Source: Stutzerimonas stutzeri (GTDB lineage Bacteria > Pseudomonadota > Gammaproteobacteria > Pseudomonadales > Pseudomonadaceae). From it: a DNA stretch of 64,000 nt. Of the stretch, positions 49,394 to 59,358 are shown piece after piece. The notes beneath the pieces are model-generated. The model ran no database searches. It had not been told where the DNA came from and saw nothing but the letters and a program-made list of their open reading frames with translations. The stretch spans positions 248,001 through 312,000 of the forward strand of contig NZ_JAMOIC010000004.1 in assembly GCF_024448895.1 (NCBI RefSeq), written 5' to 3'. Numbering within the stretch: the stretch's first letter is position 1; every line of letters begins with the position of its first letter. Position numbers and translations under genes: made by a program.

Positions 49394-50445
49394 TGATCGA
49401 AGCCGATCGTCTCATCACCGGCACTGGCCGCGACCGCGAGGAGCAGTTCGATAGGGCTATCCGCCCGCTGAGCCTCGCTGACTATATAGGTCAGCCGGTC
49501 GTGCGTGAGCAGATGGACCTTTTCATTCGAGCCGCTCGCGCACGAAATGAGCCCCTCGATCACACGCTTATCTTCGGCCCTCCCGGGTTGGGCAAGACCA
49601 CACTGGCAAATATCATTGCCCAGGAGATGGGAGTATCCATCAAAAGTACATCGGGTCCCGTTCTTGAACGGCCTGGTGACCTGGCCGCGCTGCTGACCAA
49701 TCTTGAAGAAGGCGACGTGCTGTTCGTCGACGAAATTCATAGGTTGTCGCCAATCGTTGAAGAAGTGCTCTATCCGGCAATGGAGGACTTCCAGTTGGAC
49801 ATCATGATCGGCGAAGGACCGGCTGCCCGCTCGATCAAGCTCGACCTTCCATCTTTCACGCTGGTGGGCGCCACGACCCGCGCTGGGATGCTGACCAATC
49901 CGCTGCGTGACCGTTTCGGTATCGTGCAGCGCCTGGAGTTCTACTCGACGCCCGATCTTGCAACCATTGTCAGCCGTTCCGCCGGTATTCTCGGCCTGAC
50001 AATCGAGACGGAAGGCGCCGTCGAGATTGCACGCCGCGCCCGAGGGACCCCTCGGATTGCCAACCGCCTGCTACGCCGGGTACGTGACTTTGCCGAGGTG
50101 CGCAGCAATGGCGAGATCACCCGTACCACCGCCGACCTCGCCCTGAATATGCTCGATGTCGATGAGCGCGGGCTGGATCATCAGGATCGCCGCCTGCTGC
50201 TGACGATGATCGAAAAATTCGATGGAGGGCCTGTGGGTATCGACAGCCTGGCTGCTGCCATCAGCGAAGAGCGGCATACCATCGAAGATGTGCTTGAGCC
50301 TTATCTGATCCAGCAGGGCTACATCATGCGTACCCCGCGCGGCCGGGTCGTCACACGTCACGCCTACCTCCACTTTGGCTTGAACCTGCCAAAACGCATG
50401 GGTGATTCACCCACCCCAGACCTTTTCGGCAGCGAAACAGAGTGA
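49393..50445 (+). CDS. ruvB: Holliday junction branch migration ATPase RuvB
   Basis: This 350-residue AAA+ motor drives branch migration with RuvA. Walker [16 protein letters not shown], Walker [10 protein letters not shown], sensor motif [18 protein letters not shown], and the winged-helix end [13 protein letters not shown] with HFGL are typical. The GTG start at 49393 shares one base with the ruvA stop, so the two are translationally coupled. Confidence 0.97.
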   Translation: MIEADRLITGTGRDREEQFDRAIRPLSLADYIGQPVVREQMDLFIRAARARNEPLDHTLIFGPPGLGKTTLANIIAQEMGVSIKSTSGPVLERPGDLAALLTNLEEGDVLFVDEIHRLSPIVEEVLYPAMEDFQLDIMIGEGPAARSIKLDLPSFTLVGATTRAGMLTNPLRDRFGIVQRLEFYSTPDLATIVSRSAGILGLTIETEGAVEIARRARGTPRIANRLLRRVRDFAEVRSNGEITRTTADLALNMLDVDERGLDHQDRRLLLTMIEKFDGGPVGIDSLAAAISEERHTIEDVLEPYLIQQGYIMRTPRGRVVTRHAYLHFGLNLPKRMGDSPTPDLFGSETE

Positions 50446-50496
50446 CAAATATTTCTTTGTTTAACCCGATTGGCATTTGCAGGGCCTGGCACTAGT

Positions 50497-50940
50497 ATGC
50501 GCGCGGAATCACATGCTCAACCGTTCTCCCATCGGTGTCGTGTCTACTACGAAGATACCGATGCGGGAGGCATCGTTTACTACGTCAATTATCTCAAGTT
50601 CATGGAGCGGGCCCGTACCGAGCGGTTGCGCAGTCTGGGGTTTGCCCAGTCGCAGCTGGTGGGTGAAGACCTGCTTTTCGTCGTGCATTCGAGCGAGGCG
50701 CGATATCACGCGCCGGCGCGTCTCGATGATGAACTGCTGGTGACGGCCGAGGTGATTGAGCTCAAGCGTGCAAGCCTGCGTTTCATGCAGCAAGTGCGGC
50801 GAGCGAAGGATGATGTGCTGCTCTGCGAAGGGCAGTTTGTGGTGGCCTGCGTGCGCACCGAGAGTTTGAAACCCCGTCCCATTCCCGATGCGTTGCGTGC
50901 AGCGTTCGCCGGGGCGGGTCTACCCCCTGCAGGAGAGTAA
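50497..50940 (+). CDS. ybgC: Tol-Pal system-associated acyl-CoA thioesterase YbgC
   Basis: This 147-residue hot-dog fold protein hydrolyses acyl-CoA in other bacteria and is nearly always first in the tol-pal operon. [27 protein letters not shown] includes the active-site aspartate and glutamate region, and [14 protein letters not shown] is typical. The ATG at 50497 is chosen over a TTG nine codons upstream. It is followed by tolQ after two bases. Confidence 0.94.
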   Translation: MRAESHAQPFSHRCRVYYEDTDAGGIVYYVNYLKFMERARTERLRSLGFAQSQLVGEDLLFVVHSSEARYHAPARLDDELLVTAEVIELKRASLRFMQQVRRAKDDVLLCEGQFVVACVRTESLKPRPIPDALRAAFAGAGLPPAGE

Positions 50941-50942
50941 GC

Positions 50943-51635
50943 GTGGAAGCCAACGTCGATCATATGTCCATGTGGAGCCTGATCAGCAATGCCAGCTTTG
51001 TGGTTCAGCTGGTCATGCTCATTCTGGTGGGCGCCTCGGTGACCTCTTGGATCATCATTTTCCAGCGCGGCAACATGCTTCGCGCGGCAAAGCGCGCTCT
51101 GGATAGCTTCGAGGAGCGGTTCTGGTCAGGCATCGACCTCTCGAAACTGTATCGCCAGGCCGGTAGCAATCCCGATCCTGATTCCGGCGTCGAGCAGATC
51201 TTCCGGGCAGGATTCAAGGAGTTTTCCCGCCTCCGCCAGCAGCAAGGCGTCGATCCGGACGCAGTGATGGATGGCGTCAACAGGGCGATGCGCGTGGCGA
51301 TATCGCGTGAAGAGGAAAAGCTCGATCAAAGCCTGCCGTATCTTGCAACGGTAGGTTCCACCAGTCCTTACATCGGCCTGTTTGGTACCGTGTGGGGCAT
51401 CATGAACTCATTCCGTGGTCTCGCGCAGGTACAACAAGCGACTCTGGCGACCGTGGCACCGGGTATCGCTGAGGCCTTGATCGCGACAGCCATCGGTCTG
51501 TTCGCAGCGATCCCAGCAGTCATTGCCTACAACCGCTTCTCCGCTCGTGGCGAAATGCTCATCGGTCGTTATTACACCTTTGCCGATGAGTTCCAGGCGA
51601 TTCTCCATCGCAAAGTTCACACCACAGAAGACTGA
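50943..51635 (+). CDS. tolQ: Tol-Pal system inner-membrane protein TolQ
   Basis: This 230-residue protein forms the proton channel of the Tol energising complex with TolR. Three membrane segments lie near residues 18-40, 135-157 and 170-192; LIATAIGLFAAIPAVIAYN and YLATVGSTSPYIGLFGTVWGIMNSF carry the conserved residues of TM2 and TM3 that line the channel. The GTG start has AGGAG upstream inside the end of ybgC. Confidence 0.96.
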   Translation: MEANVDHMSMWSLISNASFVVQLVMLILVGASVTSWIIIFQRGNMLRAAKRALDSFEERFWSGIDLSKLYRQAGSNPDPDSGVEQIFRAGFKEFSRLRQQQGVDPDAVMDGVNRAMRVAISREEEKLDQSLPYLATVGSTSPYIGLFGTVWGIMNSFRGLAQVQQATLATVAPGIAEALIATAIGLFAAIPAVIAYNRFSARGEMLIGRYYTFADEFQAILHRKVHTTED

Positions 51636-51647
51636 GGCCCGCAGGCC

Positions 51648-52100
51648 ATGGCAAGAATTCGCAACAGACGCAAACCAGTCGCCGAGATGAACGTCGTACC
51701 TTACATCGACGTGATGTTGGTGCTGCTGGTGATCTTCATGGTGACGGCGCCCATGCTCAATCAGGGCGTGAAGGTCGATCTGCCAAAGGTCAGTAGCGAG
51801 GTGCTGCCGCAGGATAATGACGCCCGTGTCCTGACCGTCTCGATCAAGGCAGACAAGACCTATTTCTGGAACATCGGTAGCGAGGTTGACACCGATACCG
51901 TTCAGGATCAGGCGTTGACGCTTGAAGAGATGACCAAAGCCGTCACGGCAATCATGAATCAGAACCGTAGCCAGGGTAAGCAGGTACAGGTGTTCGTCCG
52001 GGGCGACAAGGCGGTGGACTACGGGTCTGTAATGTCTGCTATGGGTGGGTTGCAGGAAGCCGGTGTCGGTAACGTCGGCTTGATTACCGAGGCACCTTGA
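51648..52100 (+). CDS. tolR: Tol-Pal system protein TolR
   Basis: This 150-residue protein has one N-terminal membrane segment (about residues 18-40) with the essential aspartate in VPYIDVMLVLLVIFMV, which conducts protons with TolQ, followed by a periplasmic domain. The QGVKVDLPKVSSEVL and VFVRGDKAVDYGSVMSAMG segments are typical of TolR/ExbD. The stop overlaps the tolA start codon at base 52100. Confidence 0.96.
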   Translation: MARIRNRRKPVAEMNVVPYIDVMLVLLVIFMVTAPMLNQGVKVDLPKVSSEVLPQDNDARVLTVSIKADKTYFWNIGSEVDTDTVQDQALTLEEMTKAVTAIMNQNRSQGKQVQVFVRGDKAVDYGSVMSAMGGLQEAGVGNVGLITEAP

Positions 52101-53101
52101 TGCAGCAGCCGGAACGTTCCCGCTCAGAGAGCTTCTACTGGCCGACGATTTTGGCGGTGGGTTTGCATGTCATCCTGTTCGGGATGCTGTTCGTCAGCTT
52201 CGCCATGACACCGGAGCTGCCACCATCCAAGCCATTCGTCCAAGCCACTCTCTATCAGCTGAAGTCACAGAGCCAGGCGAAAACCCAGACTAATCAGAAA
52301 ATTGCGGGTGAGGCGCAGAAGACATCTGCAAAGCAGTACGAAGCGGAGCAGATGGAGCAGCGCAAGGTAGAGCAGCAAAAGCAGGTCGCTGCAAAAGCCG
52401 CGGAACAAAAAAAAGCTGACGAGGCTCGAAAAGCCGATGTAGCGAAGGCCGATGCTGCAAAGAAGGCTGCGGACGCCAAGAAAGCTGAAGAGGCCAAAAA
52501 GGCTGAGCAGAAGAAGCAGGCCGATATAGCCAAGAAAAAAGCAGCCGACGAAGCGGAAAAGAAAAAAGCTACCGAAGAAGCCAAAAAGAAGGCGGCTGAC
52601 GAGGCTGCAAAAAAGAAAGCCGCTGAAGATGCAAAGAAAAAAGCGGCAGCCGAAGCTGCGAAGAAAAAGGCTGCCGATGACGCGAAGAAGAAAGCCGCTG
52701 AGGCGGCACGCAAGGCATCCGAAGATAAGAAGGCTCAGGCGCTTGCTGAATTGTTGTCAGAGGATACTCAGCGTCAGCAGGCCATGGCTGATACGCAGGG
52801 CGATCAAACTTCCGGCAATTTCGATGATCTGATTCGCATTCGGGCAGCAGAAGGTTGGTCTCGTCCGCCCTCGGCTCGCAATAACATGTCGGTTTCTCTT
52901 CGCGTGAACATGTTGCCTGACGGGACCATTACGGCCGTTACTGTTTCACGTTCCAGTGGAGATGCACCGTTTGACAATTCCGCGGTCGCCGCGGTGAAGA
53001 ATATTGGTCGGTTGACTGAAATGCAGGGGCTCACCGCTCAGGAATTCCAGCCGTATCGCTCGTTCACGATGACATTCACGCCTGAGGATCTAGCGTTGTG
53101 A
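52100..53101 (+). CDS. tolA: Cell envelope integrity protein TolA
   Basis: This 333-residue protein spans the periplasm. One membrane anchor (about residues 14-36) is followed by a long Ala/Lys/Glu-rich helix from about 65 to 220 with repeating KKAADEAKKK-like units, and a C-terminal domain ([20 protein letters not shown] to the end) that binds TolB, Pal or phage and colicin proteins. The ATG at 52100 is preferred to an adjacent TTG. The A/K repeat makes the DNA prone to length change. Confidence 0.95.
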   Translation: MQQPERSRSESFYWPTILAVGLHVILFGMLFVSFAMTPELPPSKPFVQATLYQLKSQSQAKTQTNQKIAGEAQKTSAKQYEAEQMEQRKVEQQKQVAAKAAEQKKADEARKADVAKADAAKKAADAKKAEEAKKAEQKKQADIAKKKAADEAEKKKATEEAKKKAADEAAKKKAAEDAKKKAAAEAAKKKAADDAKKKAAEAARKASEDKKAQALAELLSEDTQRQQAMADTQGDQTSGNFDDLIRIRAAEGWSRPPSARNNMSVSLRVNMLPDGTITAVTVSRSSGDAPFDNSAVAAVKNIGRLTEMQGLTAQEFQPYRSFTMTFTPEDLAL

Positions 53102-54399
53102 TCAATCACCTTCGAGGTTTAATCGTTCTTCTATTTTTTGTGTTCGGCAGCGCCGTAGCGCAAGAGAAGAACATTGTCGTTACCAGTGGCGCCGATCGCG
53201 CAATCCCGATCGCGGTCGTGCCGTTTGGGTGGCAAGGCGGAAGCGTCCTTCCAGAAGACATGGCCGATATCATTGGCAACGATATGCGCAACTCAGGCAT
53301 CTTCGAGCCTGTCCCCAAACAAAACATGATCAGCCTCCCGACACGCGGAAGCGAGATCATCTTCCGTGACTGGAAGGCGCTGGGTGCCCAATACGTCATG
53401 GTTGGCAATATCGAACCTTCGGGAGGCAAGCTTCAGATCCGTTACGAAGTTTTCAATGTGACCACTGAGCAGCAGGTAATGACCGGTACCGTCGGCGGTG
53501 GTCAGGATCAGTTGAGAGACATGGCTCACCACGCCTCCGATCAGGCGTTCGAGAAACTGACAGGTATCAAGGGCGCGTTTTCGACTCGACTGCTGTATGT
53601 GACCGTTGAGCGTCTTGGCGGGGCGAACACCCGATATACCCTGCAGCGTTCCGATTACGACGGCGCACGAGCAGTAACGCTATTGCAGTCCAGGGAGCCA
53701 ATCCTGTCGCCGCGCTACTCCCCAGATAGTGGTCGGATCGCTTATGTATCCTTCGAGCAGAAGCGCCCGCGTATTTTCATGCAGCACATTGATACCGGTC
53801 GTCGGGAGCAGATCACCAATTTTGAAGGGCTGAACGGCGCTCCTGCGTTCTCGCCGGATGGTAATCGCTTGGCTTTCGTCCTGTCCAAGGACGGTAATCC
53901 TGAAATTTACGTGATGGACCTTGGCTCTCGTCAGCTGCAGCGCCTGACTAATCATTACGCGATCGATACGGAGCCTTTCTGGGGTGCTGATGGTCAAACC
54001 ATCTACTTCACGTCGGATCGTGCAGGTAAACCGCAGATCTACAAGCAGCGTCTGGGCGGCAATAGCGCTGAACGCGTTACCTTCGTTGGTAATTACAATG
54101 CCAATCCAAAATTATCAGCGGACGAGAAGACGCTGGTAATGATTCATCGTCAGGACGGCTACACCAATTTCAAAGTGGCAGCGCAGGATTTGCAACGCGG
54201 TAATCTCAGGCTGCTTTCGGAAACGAGTTTAGATGAGTCGCCCACTGTTGCGCCTAATGGCACCATGCTAATCTACGCGACCCGCCAGCAGGGCCGGGGA
54301 GTCTTGATGCTCGTATCTATCAATGGTCGAATTAGGCTCCCGCTTCCTACTGCTCAAGGCGAAGTCCGTGAGCCATCGTGGTCCCCTTACCTGAACTGA
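53098..54399 (+). CDS. tolB: Tol-Pal system beta-propeller protein TolB
   Basis: This 433-residue periplasmic protein has a Sec signal ([22 protein letters not shown]), an N-terminal domain ([22 protein letters not shown]) and a six-bladed beta-propeller with repeated blades such as [39 protein letters not shown] and [13 protein letters not shown]. It alternates between Pal and the TolA complex. The GTG start overlaps the tolA stop by four bases. Confidence 0.97.
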   Translation: MINHLRGLIVLLFFVFGSAVAQEKNIVVTSGADRAIPIAVVPFGWQGGSVLPEDMADIIGNDMRNSGIFEPVPKQNMISLPTRGSEIIFRDWKALGAQYVMVGNIEPSGGKLQIRYEVFNVTTEQQVMTGTVGGGQDQLRDMAHHASDQAFEKLTGIKGAFSTRLLYVTVERLGGANTRYTLQRSDYDGARAVTLLQSREPILSPRYSPDSGRIAYVSFEQKRPRIFMQHIDTGRREQITNFEGLNGAPAFSPDGNRLAFVLSKDGNPEIYVMDLGSRQLQRLTNHYAIDTEPFWGADGQTIYFTSDRAGKPQIYKQRLGGNSAERVTFVGNYNANPKLSADEKTLVMIHRQDGYTNFKVAAQDLQRGNLRLLSETSLDESPTVAPNGTMLIYATRQQGRGVLMLVSINGRIRLPLPTAQGEVREPSWSPYLN

Positions 54400-54449
54400 T
54401 GCGGTATTAATGCTTTACCTAACCAAAAACACACCTGGGGTTGCTACAA

Positions 54450-54956
54450 ATGGAAATGCTTAAATTCGGTAAGTTTGCTGCGCTGGCTCTGGCTATGGCC
54501 GTTGCTGTTGGTTGTTCGTCCAAAGGTGGCGACGATTCAGGCGAAGGTTCTTCTGCCATCGACCCTAACGCCGGCTACGGCGCAGACAGCGGTGCTGTCG
54601 ACGGTAGCATGAGCGGTGAAGAGGCTGCCCTGCGCGCCATCACTACTTTCTACTTCGAATACGATAGTTCCGACCTGAAGCCAGAGGCCATGCGCGCTCT
54701 GGACGTTCACGCCAAGGACCTGCAGTCTGCTGGCAACCGTGTAGTCCTGGAAGGCCACACTGACGAGCGCGGCACTCGCGAATACAACATGGCTCTGGGC
54801 GAGCGTCGTTCCAAAGCAGTCCAGCGTTATCTGGTTCTGCAGGGCGTATCCCCTGCTCAGCTCGAACTGGTTTCCTACGGTGAAGAGCGTCCGGTTGCCA
54901 TGGGTAACGATGAGCAGTCCTGGGCTCAGAACCGTCGCGTCGAACTGCGCAAGTAA
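54450..54956 (+). CDS. pal: Peptidoglycan-associated lipoprotein Pal (OprL)
   Basis: This 168-residue outer-membrane lipoprotein binds peptidoglycan. The signal [24 protein letters not shown] has lipobox AVGC, and the OmpA-like domain contains [31 protein letters not shown] and NRRVELRK with the DAP-binding residues. The start at 54450 (MEMLKFG) matches P. aeruginosa OprL nearly residue for residue; an upstream TTG would add three residues. Confidence 0.97.
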   Translation: MEMLKFGKFAALALAMAVAVGCSSKGGDDSGEGSSAIDPNAGYGADSGAVDGSMSGEEAALRAITTFYFEYDSSDLKPEAMRALDVHAKDLQSAGNRVVLEGHTDERGTREYNMALGERRSKAVQRYLVLQGVSPAQLELVSYGEERPVAMGNDEQSWAQNRRVELRK

Positions 54957-54962
54957 TAAGCC

Positions 54963-55793
54963 ATGCTTAAGCACCGTTTCGCTCTAACGCTCATTGCACT
55001 TGGTCTTCCGTTTTTTGCGGGAGCTCAGGTTCCGGTTGTTGACTATGACTCGCAAGCCCAGGGTGGCTCGTCTGGGTCGGGTTATTCGTCCGGAGCGGAT
55101 GCTGGCGGTGCTTATGCTGGGGGCGGGGCTTCGGCTCCGTCTTCAGCGCAGGGCATGCTCTTCGTTCAGTTGCAGCAGATGCAGGAAGAGATTGCGCAGC
55201 TGCGCGGCATGCTCGAAGTGCAACAGAACGAAATTCAGAGCCTCAAAAGAGAGGGCCTGGAGCGTTATCAGGATTTGGACAGTCGCTTGTCGAATACCGC
55301 TTCGAGCGGATCGGCTAGCCAGAATTCTTCAGCTGCTGGCGCTATTGATGCCGGCGGTTCTTTGCAGTCACCGCCCTCCGGTGGCTCCACGCAACAGGCT
55401 GCAGGTGGTGAGTCGGCGGATCCCGAAAAGGAAAAACTGTACTACGATGCCGCTTTCGATCTGATCAAGGCAAAAGATTTTGATAAGGCCAGTCAGGCTT
55501 TCTCTGCCTTTCTTCGTAAGTATCCTCTCAGTCCGTACGCCGGCAATGCTCAGTATTGGTTAGGTGAAGTGAATCTCGCCAAGGGTGATCTCCAGGGTGC
55601 TGGCCAGGCTTTTGCCAAGGTCAGCCAAGCTTACCCGCAGCATAACAAAGTGCCTGATTCTCTTTACAAGCTTGCCGATGTCGAGGTTCGCCTTGGCAAT
55701 CGAGACAAGGCCAACGGTATCCTTCGGCAGGTCATTGCTGACTATCCGAATTCTTCGGCAGCACAGCTGGCCCAGCGACAGCTAAATCGGTAA
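54963..55793 (+). CDS. cpoB: Cell division coordinator CpoB (YbgF)
   Basis: This 276-residue periplasmic protein has a signal peptide (MLKHRFALTLIALGLPFFAG), a Gly/Ser/Ala-rich linker, a coiled-coil trimerisation region (QLQQMQEEIAQLRGMLEVQQ) and C-terminal TPR repeats from about residue 155 (YDAAFDLIKAKDFDKASQAF, AGNAQYWLGEVNLAKGDL). CpoB links Tol function with PBP1B activity at division. It closes the tol-pal operon, with a strong terminator 24 bases downstream. Confidence 0.95.
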   Translation: MLKHRFALTLIALGLPFFAGAQVPVVDYDSQAQGGSSGSGYSSGADAGGAYAGGGASAPSSAQGMLFVQLQQMQEEIAQLRGMLEVQQNEIQSLKREGLERYQDLDSRLSNTASSGSASQNSSAAGAIDAGGSLQSPPSGGSTQQAAGGESADPEKEKLYYDAAFDLIKAKDFDKASQAFSAFLRKYPLSPYAGNAQYWLGEVNLAKGDLQGAGQAFAKVSQAYPQHNKVPDSLYKLADVEVRLGNRDKANGILRQVIADYPNSSAAQLAQRQLNR

Positions 55794-55816
55794 ACGATGC
55801 TGTTGATGCTCAAATG

Positions 55817-55841
55817 ACCCGCCTTATGGCGGGTTTTTTTC
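55817..55841 (+). terminator. Intrinsic terminator of the tol-pal operon
   Basis: ACCCGCC (55817-55823) pairs with GGCGGGT (55828-55834) around TTAT and runs into seven T residues. It ends the ybgC-cpoB transcript before queE. Confidence 0.9.
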
Positions 55842-55910
55842 GTTAGAATTCCCACCCTTTTCCGCAACGGAGGCGGATGGCCTGTTTAGCCGTCACGCCC
55901 GTGGCCAGAT

Positions 55911-56558
55911 ATGCAAAATACCCTGCGAATAACAGAGATATTCTTTTCGCTGCAGGGGGAAACTCGTACCAGTGGCCTGCCCACGGTATTCGTTCGCCTG
56001 ACCGGCTGTCCCCTGCGCTGTCAATACTGCGACACCGCTTACGCATTTAGCGGTGGAGAGATTATGCCGCTCGAGGTGATCTTGCAGCAGGTCGCTTCCT
56101 ATAACCCCCGTTATATTTGCGTGACTGGTGGCGAGCCGCTGGCCCAGCCGAACTGTTTGCCCTTACTGCGACAGCTATGCGACGCGGGATACGAGGTGTC
56201 ACTGGAAACAAGTGGTGCGCTGGACATCTCCGATACGGACGCGCGCGTAAGTCGTGTTGTTGATCTGAAGACGCCGGGTTCCGCTGAGTCGGGCCGGAAT
56301 CTATACGACAACATCGGCCATCTAACCGCCAATGATCAGGTCAAGTTCGTCATCTGTTCTCGAGAAGACTACGACTGGGCTGTATCCAAACTTATCGAGT
56401 TTCGATTAGACGCCAGGGCGGGGGAGGTGTTGTTCTCGCCCAGCCAAGAACAGCTCGATGCTCGTGCGTTGGCCGAGTGGATCATCGCGGACAACCTTCC
56501 CGTGCGGCTGCAGCTCCAGCTCCACAAGATTCTCTGGAATGATGCGCCTGGCCACTGA
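55911..56558 (+). CDS. queE: 7-carboxy-7-deazaguanine synthase QueE
   Basis: This 215-residue radical-SAM enzyme makes 7-carboxy-7-deazaguanine for the tRNA base queuosine. [24 protein letters not shown] is followed by the iron-sulfur motif CRYC-type [12 protein letters not shown], then [10 protein letters not shown]. The start [13 protein letters not shown] is the first in-frame ATG matching the family. It precedes queC by 53 bases. Confidence 0.95.
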   Translation: MQNTLRITEIFFSLQGETRTSGLPTVFVRLTGCPLRCQYCDTAYAFSGGEIMPLEVILQQVASYNPRYICVTGGEPLAQPNCLPLLRQLCDAGYEVSLETSGALDISDTDARVSRVVDLKTPGSAESGRNLYDNIGHLTANDQVKFVICSREDYDWAVSKLIEFRLDARAGEVLFSPSQEQLDARALAEWIIADNLPVRLQLQLHKILWNDAPGH

Positions 56559-56611
56559 GCCTGCGGATGCATTCACCCTCGTCCAGAGTTCAGTATCAAG
56601 CAGGTGGGTCA

Positions 56612-57283
56612 ATGACTGACAAGAAAGCTGTAATCCTTCTTTCCGGAGGGCTCGATTCGGCCACCGTCGTTGCAATTGCAAGGGCGCAAGGGTATGCCTG
56701 CTACACCATGAGTTTTGATTATGGCCAGCGCCATCGCGCTGAATTACACGCGGCAGAACGTGTGTCCCGCCAGCTCGCGGTGCAGCATAAAGTCATTGGG
56801 ATCAACCTCGATGGCATAGGCGGGTCAGCGCTGACCGATAGCGCTATCGCTGTGCCTGAGCAGCTGGGTGAGGGCATTCCCGTGACTTATGTGCCAGCTC
56901 GAAACACGGTGTTTCTCTCGCTTGCGCTGGGCTGGGCAGAGGTGCTGGGTGCCCGGGACATCTTCATTGGGGTAAATGCCGTCGATTACTCCGGCTACCC
57001 TGACTGTCGGCCGGAGTTCATCGAGGCGTTCGAGCGCGTGGCAAACCTGGCGACAAAAGCTGGAGTTGAAGGTTTGAGCTTCTCCATCCGCGCTCCGCTG
57101 CAAGACATGAGCAAGGCTGAAATTGTAAAAACGGGTGTACAGCTGGGTGTCGATTATTCAATGACGGTGTCGTGCTATCAGGCTGACGATGACGGCCGTG
57201 CATGTCGGGTTTGCGATAGCTGCCGCCTCCGGGCAGCAGGTTTCGAGTCGGCAGGGATTGAAGATCCGACACGCTACTTCTAA
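56612..57283 (+). CDS. queC: 7-cyano-7-deazaguanine synthase QueC
   Basis: This 223-residue ATP-dependent enzyme converts the QueE product to preQ0. [17 protein letters not shown] has the pyrophosphate loop, and the C-terminal zinc site [20 protein letters not shown] has four cysteines. [20 protein letters not shown] is also diagnostic. The ATG at 56612 ([13 protein letters not shown]) has GGTGGG upstream. The queE-queC pair is conserved. Confidence 0.96.
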   Translation: MTDKKAVILLSGGLDSATVVAIARAQGYACYTMSFDYGQRHRAELHAAERVSRQLAVQHKVIGINLDGIGGSALTDSAIAVPEQLGEGIPVTYVPARNTVFLSLALGWAEVLGARDIFIGVNAVDYSGYPDCRPEFIEAFERVANLATKAGVEGLSFSIRAPLQDMSKAEIVKTGVQLGVDYSMTVSCYQADDDGRACRVCDSCRLRAAGFESAGIEDPTRYF

Positions 57284-57303
57284 CATTTATTTAAAAAATC
57301 CGG

Positions 57304-57331
57304 TTGATTTAATCAATCAAATCAGTATCAT
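57304..57331 (+). promoter_or_regulatory. Predicted promoter of tRNA-Lys
   Basis: TTGATT (57304-57309) and TATCAT (57326-57331) with a 16-base spacer are followed by GCGCACCGC, a GC-rich discriminator of the type found in stringently controlled stable-RNA promoters. Transcription would start near 57338. Confidence 0.65.
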
Positions 57332-57343
57332 GCGCACCGCAAC

Positions 57344-57419
57344 GGGTCGTTAGCTCAGTTGGTAGAGCAGTTGGCTTTTAACCAATTGGTCGTAGGTTCG
57401 AATCCCACACGACCCACCA
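57344..57419 (+). tRNA. tRNA-Lys, anticodon UUU
   Basis: The 76-base sequence folds as a normal tRNA: acceptor GGGTCGT (57344-57350) pairs with ACGACCC, the D arm has TAGCTCAGTTGGTAGAGC, the anticodon loop CTTTTAA at 57375-57381 presents TTT at 57377-57379, the T arm carries GGTTCGAATCC, and the encoded 3' end is CCA. In P. aeruginosa, from memory, tRNA-Lys genes including the one after queC are attachment sites for integrative islands; no island is inserted here. Confidence 0.97.
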
Positions 57420-57422
57420 AAT

Positions 57423-57477
57423 TCTCCTTTGAAGGAGAAAGAAAAGCCGGAAGCCAGAAAGGCTCTCCGGTTTTTTT
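57423..57477 (+). terminator. Terminator after tRNA-Lys
   Basis: A first stem TCTCCTT/AAGGAGA (57424-57438) is followed by CCGG-AGCC / GGCT-CCGG (57447-57470) and seven T residues (57471-57477). The second stem should terminate the tRNA transcript. Confidence 0.8.
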
Positions 57478-57620
57478 ATGCCCGCAGTTTATAGTCATAT
57501 AAGAAAGAGCGAGCGGTGCGGTTATTAAGGTCGAATTCTCTACGACCTTGGTAGATGCCCCGAGCGTCTTCAAACGTACTAGACTCCGGTCTTCCGATTT
57601 CACAGTGGTTCGAGGCTCAA

Positions 57621-59117
57621 ATGTATTCTGATCGCATCCGCCTGTCCTCCCTGCATAGCAAGGTCATGAGCGCCGACGAGGCAGCTACCCACGTTCTCGA
57701 CGGCATGACTGTCGGCATGAGTGGTTTTACGCGCGCTGGCGAAGCCAAGGCCGTTCCTATGGCGCTGATCAAGCGTGCCAAGGACAACCCGCTGAAGATC
57801 AGCCTGATCACCGGCGCCAGCCTCGGTAACGACCTGGACGGATTGATGGCTGAGGCCGGGCTGCTGTCCCGTCGTATGCCGTTTCAGGCTGACGCAGGGC
57901 TGCGCAAGGCGATCAACAGTGGTGAGGTCATGTTTATTGACCAGCATCTCTCTCATACCGTTGAGCAGATGCGCAACCATCAGATCAAGAAGCCAGATAT
58001 CGCGATCATCGAAGCGGTTGCCATTACCGAGCAGGGCCACATCGTTCCCACCACGTCTGTGGGTAACTCAGCCAACTTGGCTCTGTTTGCCGACAAGGTC
58101 ATCATCGAGCTGAACCTGGCCCATAACCCTAACCTGGAAGGCTTGCACGACATTTACATTCCGGGTGAGCGTCCGAACCGTCAGCCGATCCCGCTTCTTA
58201 AAGTCGATGACCGTATCGGAACGGGCGCCATTCCGATTGATCCTGCCAAAATTGCAGCGATCGTAATCACCGATCAGCCAGATTCCTATTCAACCGTCAC
58301 GCCGCCGGACGATGAAACTCAGGCTATCGCAAATCATCTGATTCACTTCTTCAAGAAGGAAGTTGATGCGGGGCGTCTGAGCAACAGCCTAGGCCCGCTG
58401 CAAGCAGGTATCGGCAACATTGCCAACGCTGTGATGTGCGGCCTGATCGACTCTCCGTTCGAAAACCTGGTGATGTACTCAGAAGTCCTGCAGGACTCCA
58501 CGTTCGATTTGATCGACGCTGGCAAGATGGTGTTCGCGTCCGGCTGTTCCATCACGCTGTCCGAGCGCTGCAACAATCGCGTCTTCGGTAATCTGGAGAA
58601 GTACAAGGACAAGTTGATCCTCCGTCCGCAGGAAATCTCCAACCATCCGGAACTGGTGCGTCGTATCGGCATTATCGGCATCAACACCGCGCTGGAATTC
58701 GACATCTACGGCAACGTCAACTCTACCCACGTTGGCGGCACCAAGATGATGAATGGCATTGGCGGTTCGGGTGACTTCGCGCGTAACGCCCACATGGCCA
58801 TCTTTGTCACAAAGTCGATTGCAAAGGGCGGCAATATCTCCAGCGTCGTTCCGATGGTTGCCCATGTCGATCACACCGAGCATGACGTCAGCATTCTCGT
58901 GACCGAGCAGGGCCTTGCCGATCTTCGCGGCCTGGCGCCACGTGAGCGCGCGCGGGTGATCATCGACAACTGCGTGCATCCGTCTTACCGCGATGCGCTC
59001 AACGCCTACTTCGATGCGGCCTGCAAGAAGGGTGGTCAGACGCCACACCTATTGCATGAAGCCATGGATTGGCATACCAATCTCGAAGAGCGTGGTCATA
59101 TGCTCAAGGGCAAGTAA
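57621..59117 (+). CDS. Acetyl-CoA hydrolase/CoA-transferase family protein
   Basis: This 498-residue protein matches the family that includes succinyl-CoA:acetate CoA-transferase and ACH1. HVLDGMTVGMSGFTRAGEAKAVP at residues 27-50, GSASLGND-like GASLGNDLDG, the KEV-containing IHFFKKEVDAGRL, and GMYSEVLQD-type VMYSEVLQDSTFDLI with the probable active-site glutamate are visible. Activity as a transferase (succinyl-CoA to acetate) is more likely than hydrolysis. The start at 57621 is the first family-like Met; upstream sequence is the tRNA leader region. It stands alone between two terminators. Confidence 0.93.
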   Translation: MYSDRIRLSSLHSKVMSADEAATHVLDGMTVGMSGFTRAGEAKAVPMALIKRAKDNPLKISLITGASLGNDLDGLMAEAGLLSRRMPFQADAGLRKAINSGEVMFIDQHLSHTVEQMRNHQIKKPDIAIIEAVAITEQGHIVPTTSVGNSANLALFADKVIIELNLAHNPNLEGLHDIYIPGERPNRQPIPLLKVDDRIGTGAIPIDPAKIAAIVITDQPDSYSTVTPPDDETQAIANHLIHFFKKEVDAGRLSNSLGPLQAGIGNIANAVMCGLIDSPFENLVMYSEVLQDSTFDLIDAGKMVFASGCSITLSERCNNRVFGNLEKYKDKLILRPQEISNHPELVRRIGIIGINTALEFDIYGNVNSTHVGGTKMMNGIGGSGDFARNAHMAIFVTKSIAKGGNISSVVPMVAHVDHTEHDVSILVTEQGLADLRGLAPRERARVIIDNCVHPSYRDALNAYFDAACKKGGQTPHLLHEAMDWHTNLEERGHMLKGK

Positions 59118-59125
59118 GCCAACCG

Positions 59126-59164
59126 GAAGCCCGCCAACGCAAGTTGGCGGGCTTCTCGCTTTTC
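59126..59164 (+). terminator. Strong intrinsic terminator after the CoA-transferase gene
   Basis: GAAGCCCGCCAAC (59126-59138) pairs perfectly with GTTGGCGGGCTTC (59143-59155) around GCAA, followed by TCGCTTTT. Confidence 0.88.
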
Positions 59165-59358
59165 AGGCCAGTATTTCGTTATTCCCCTCTCTGCTTTCAT
59201 TTTTCTGAAAGCTTCGGATAGTATTCCGCCCCCTTGGGAAAGGGCAGGGGGGATGCTTCGCTCTTCGCGGCTCTCCTTGCTCACTACCTCCGTAAACTTT
59301 GCCTCAATGGCTATACTCGGCGATCCGTGCTCCGCCGTGCTTGCAGGAACTCGCGAAC

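Noticed and set aside
52294-52713. Phe/Ala-rich minus-strand frame
   Set aside because: Antisense reading of the Ala/Lys repeat of tolA.
52300-52760. Short tandem DNA repeats
   Set aside because: They encode the expected Ala/Lys-rich helix of TolA and need no separate explanation.
57344-57419. tRNA-Lys as an occupied integration site
   Set aside because: No integrase, no duplicated tRNA 3' end and no foreign-looking genes nearby.
57355-57603. Minus-strand frame of 82 codons ending RVGFEPTTNWLKANC...
   Set aside because: Its C-terminal part is the antisense translation of tRNA-Lys, a well-known annotation artefact.
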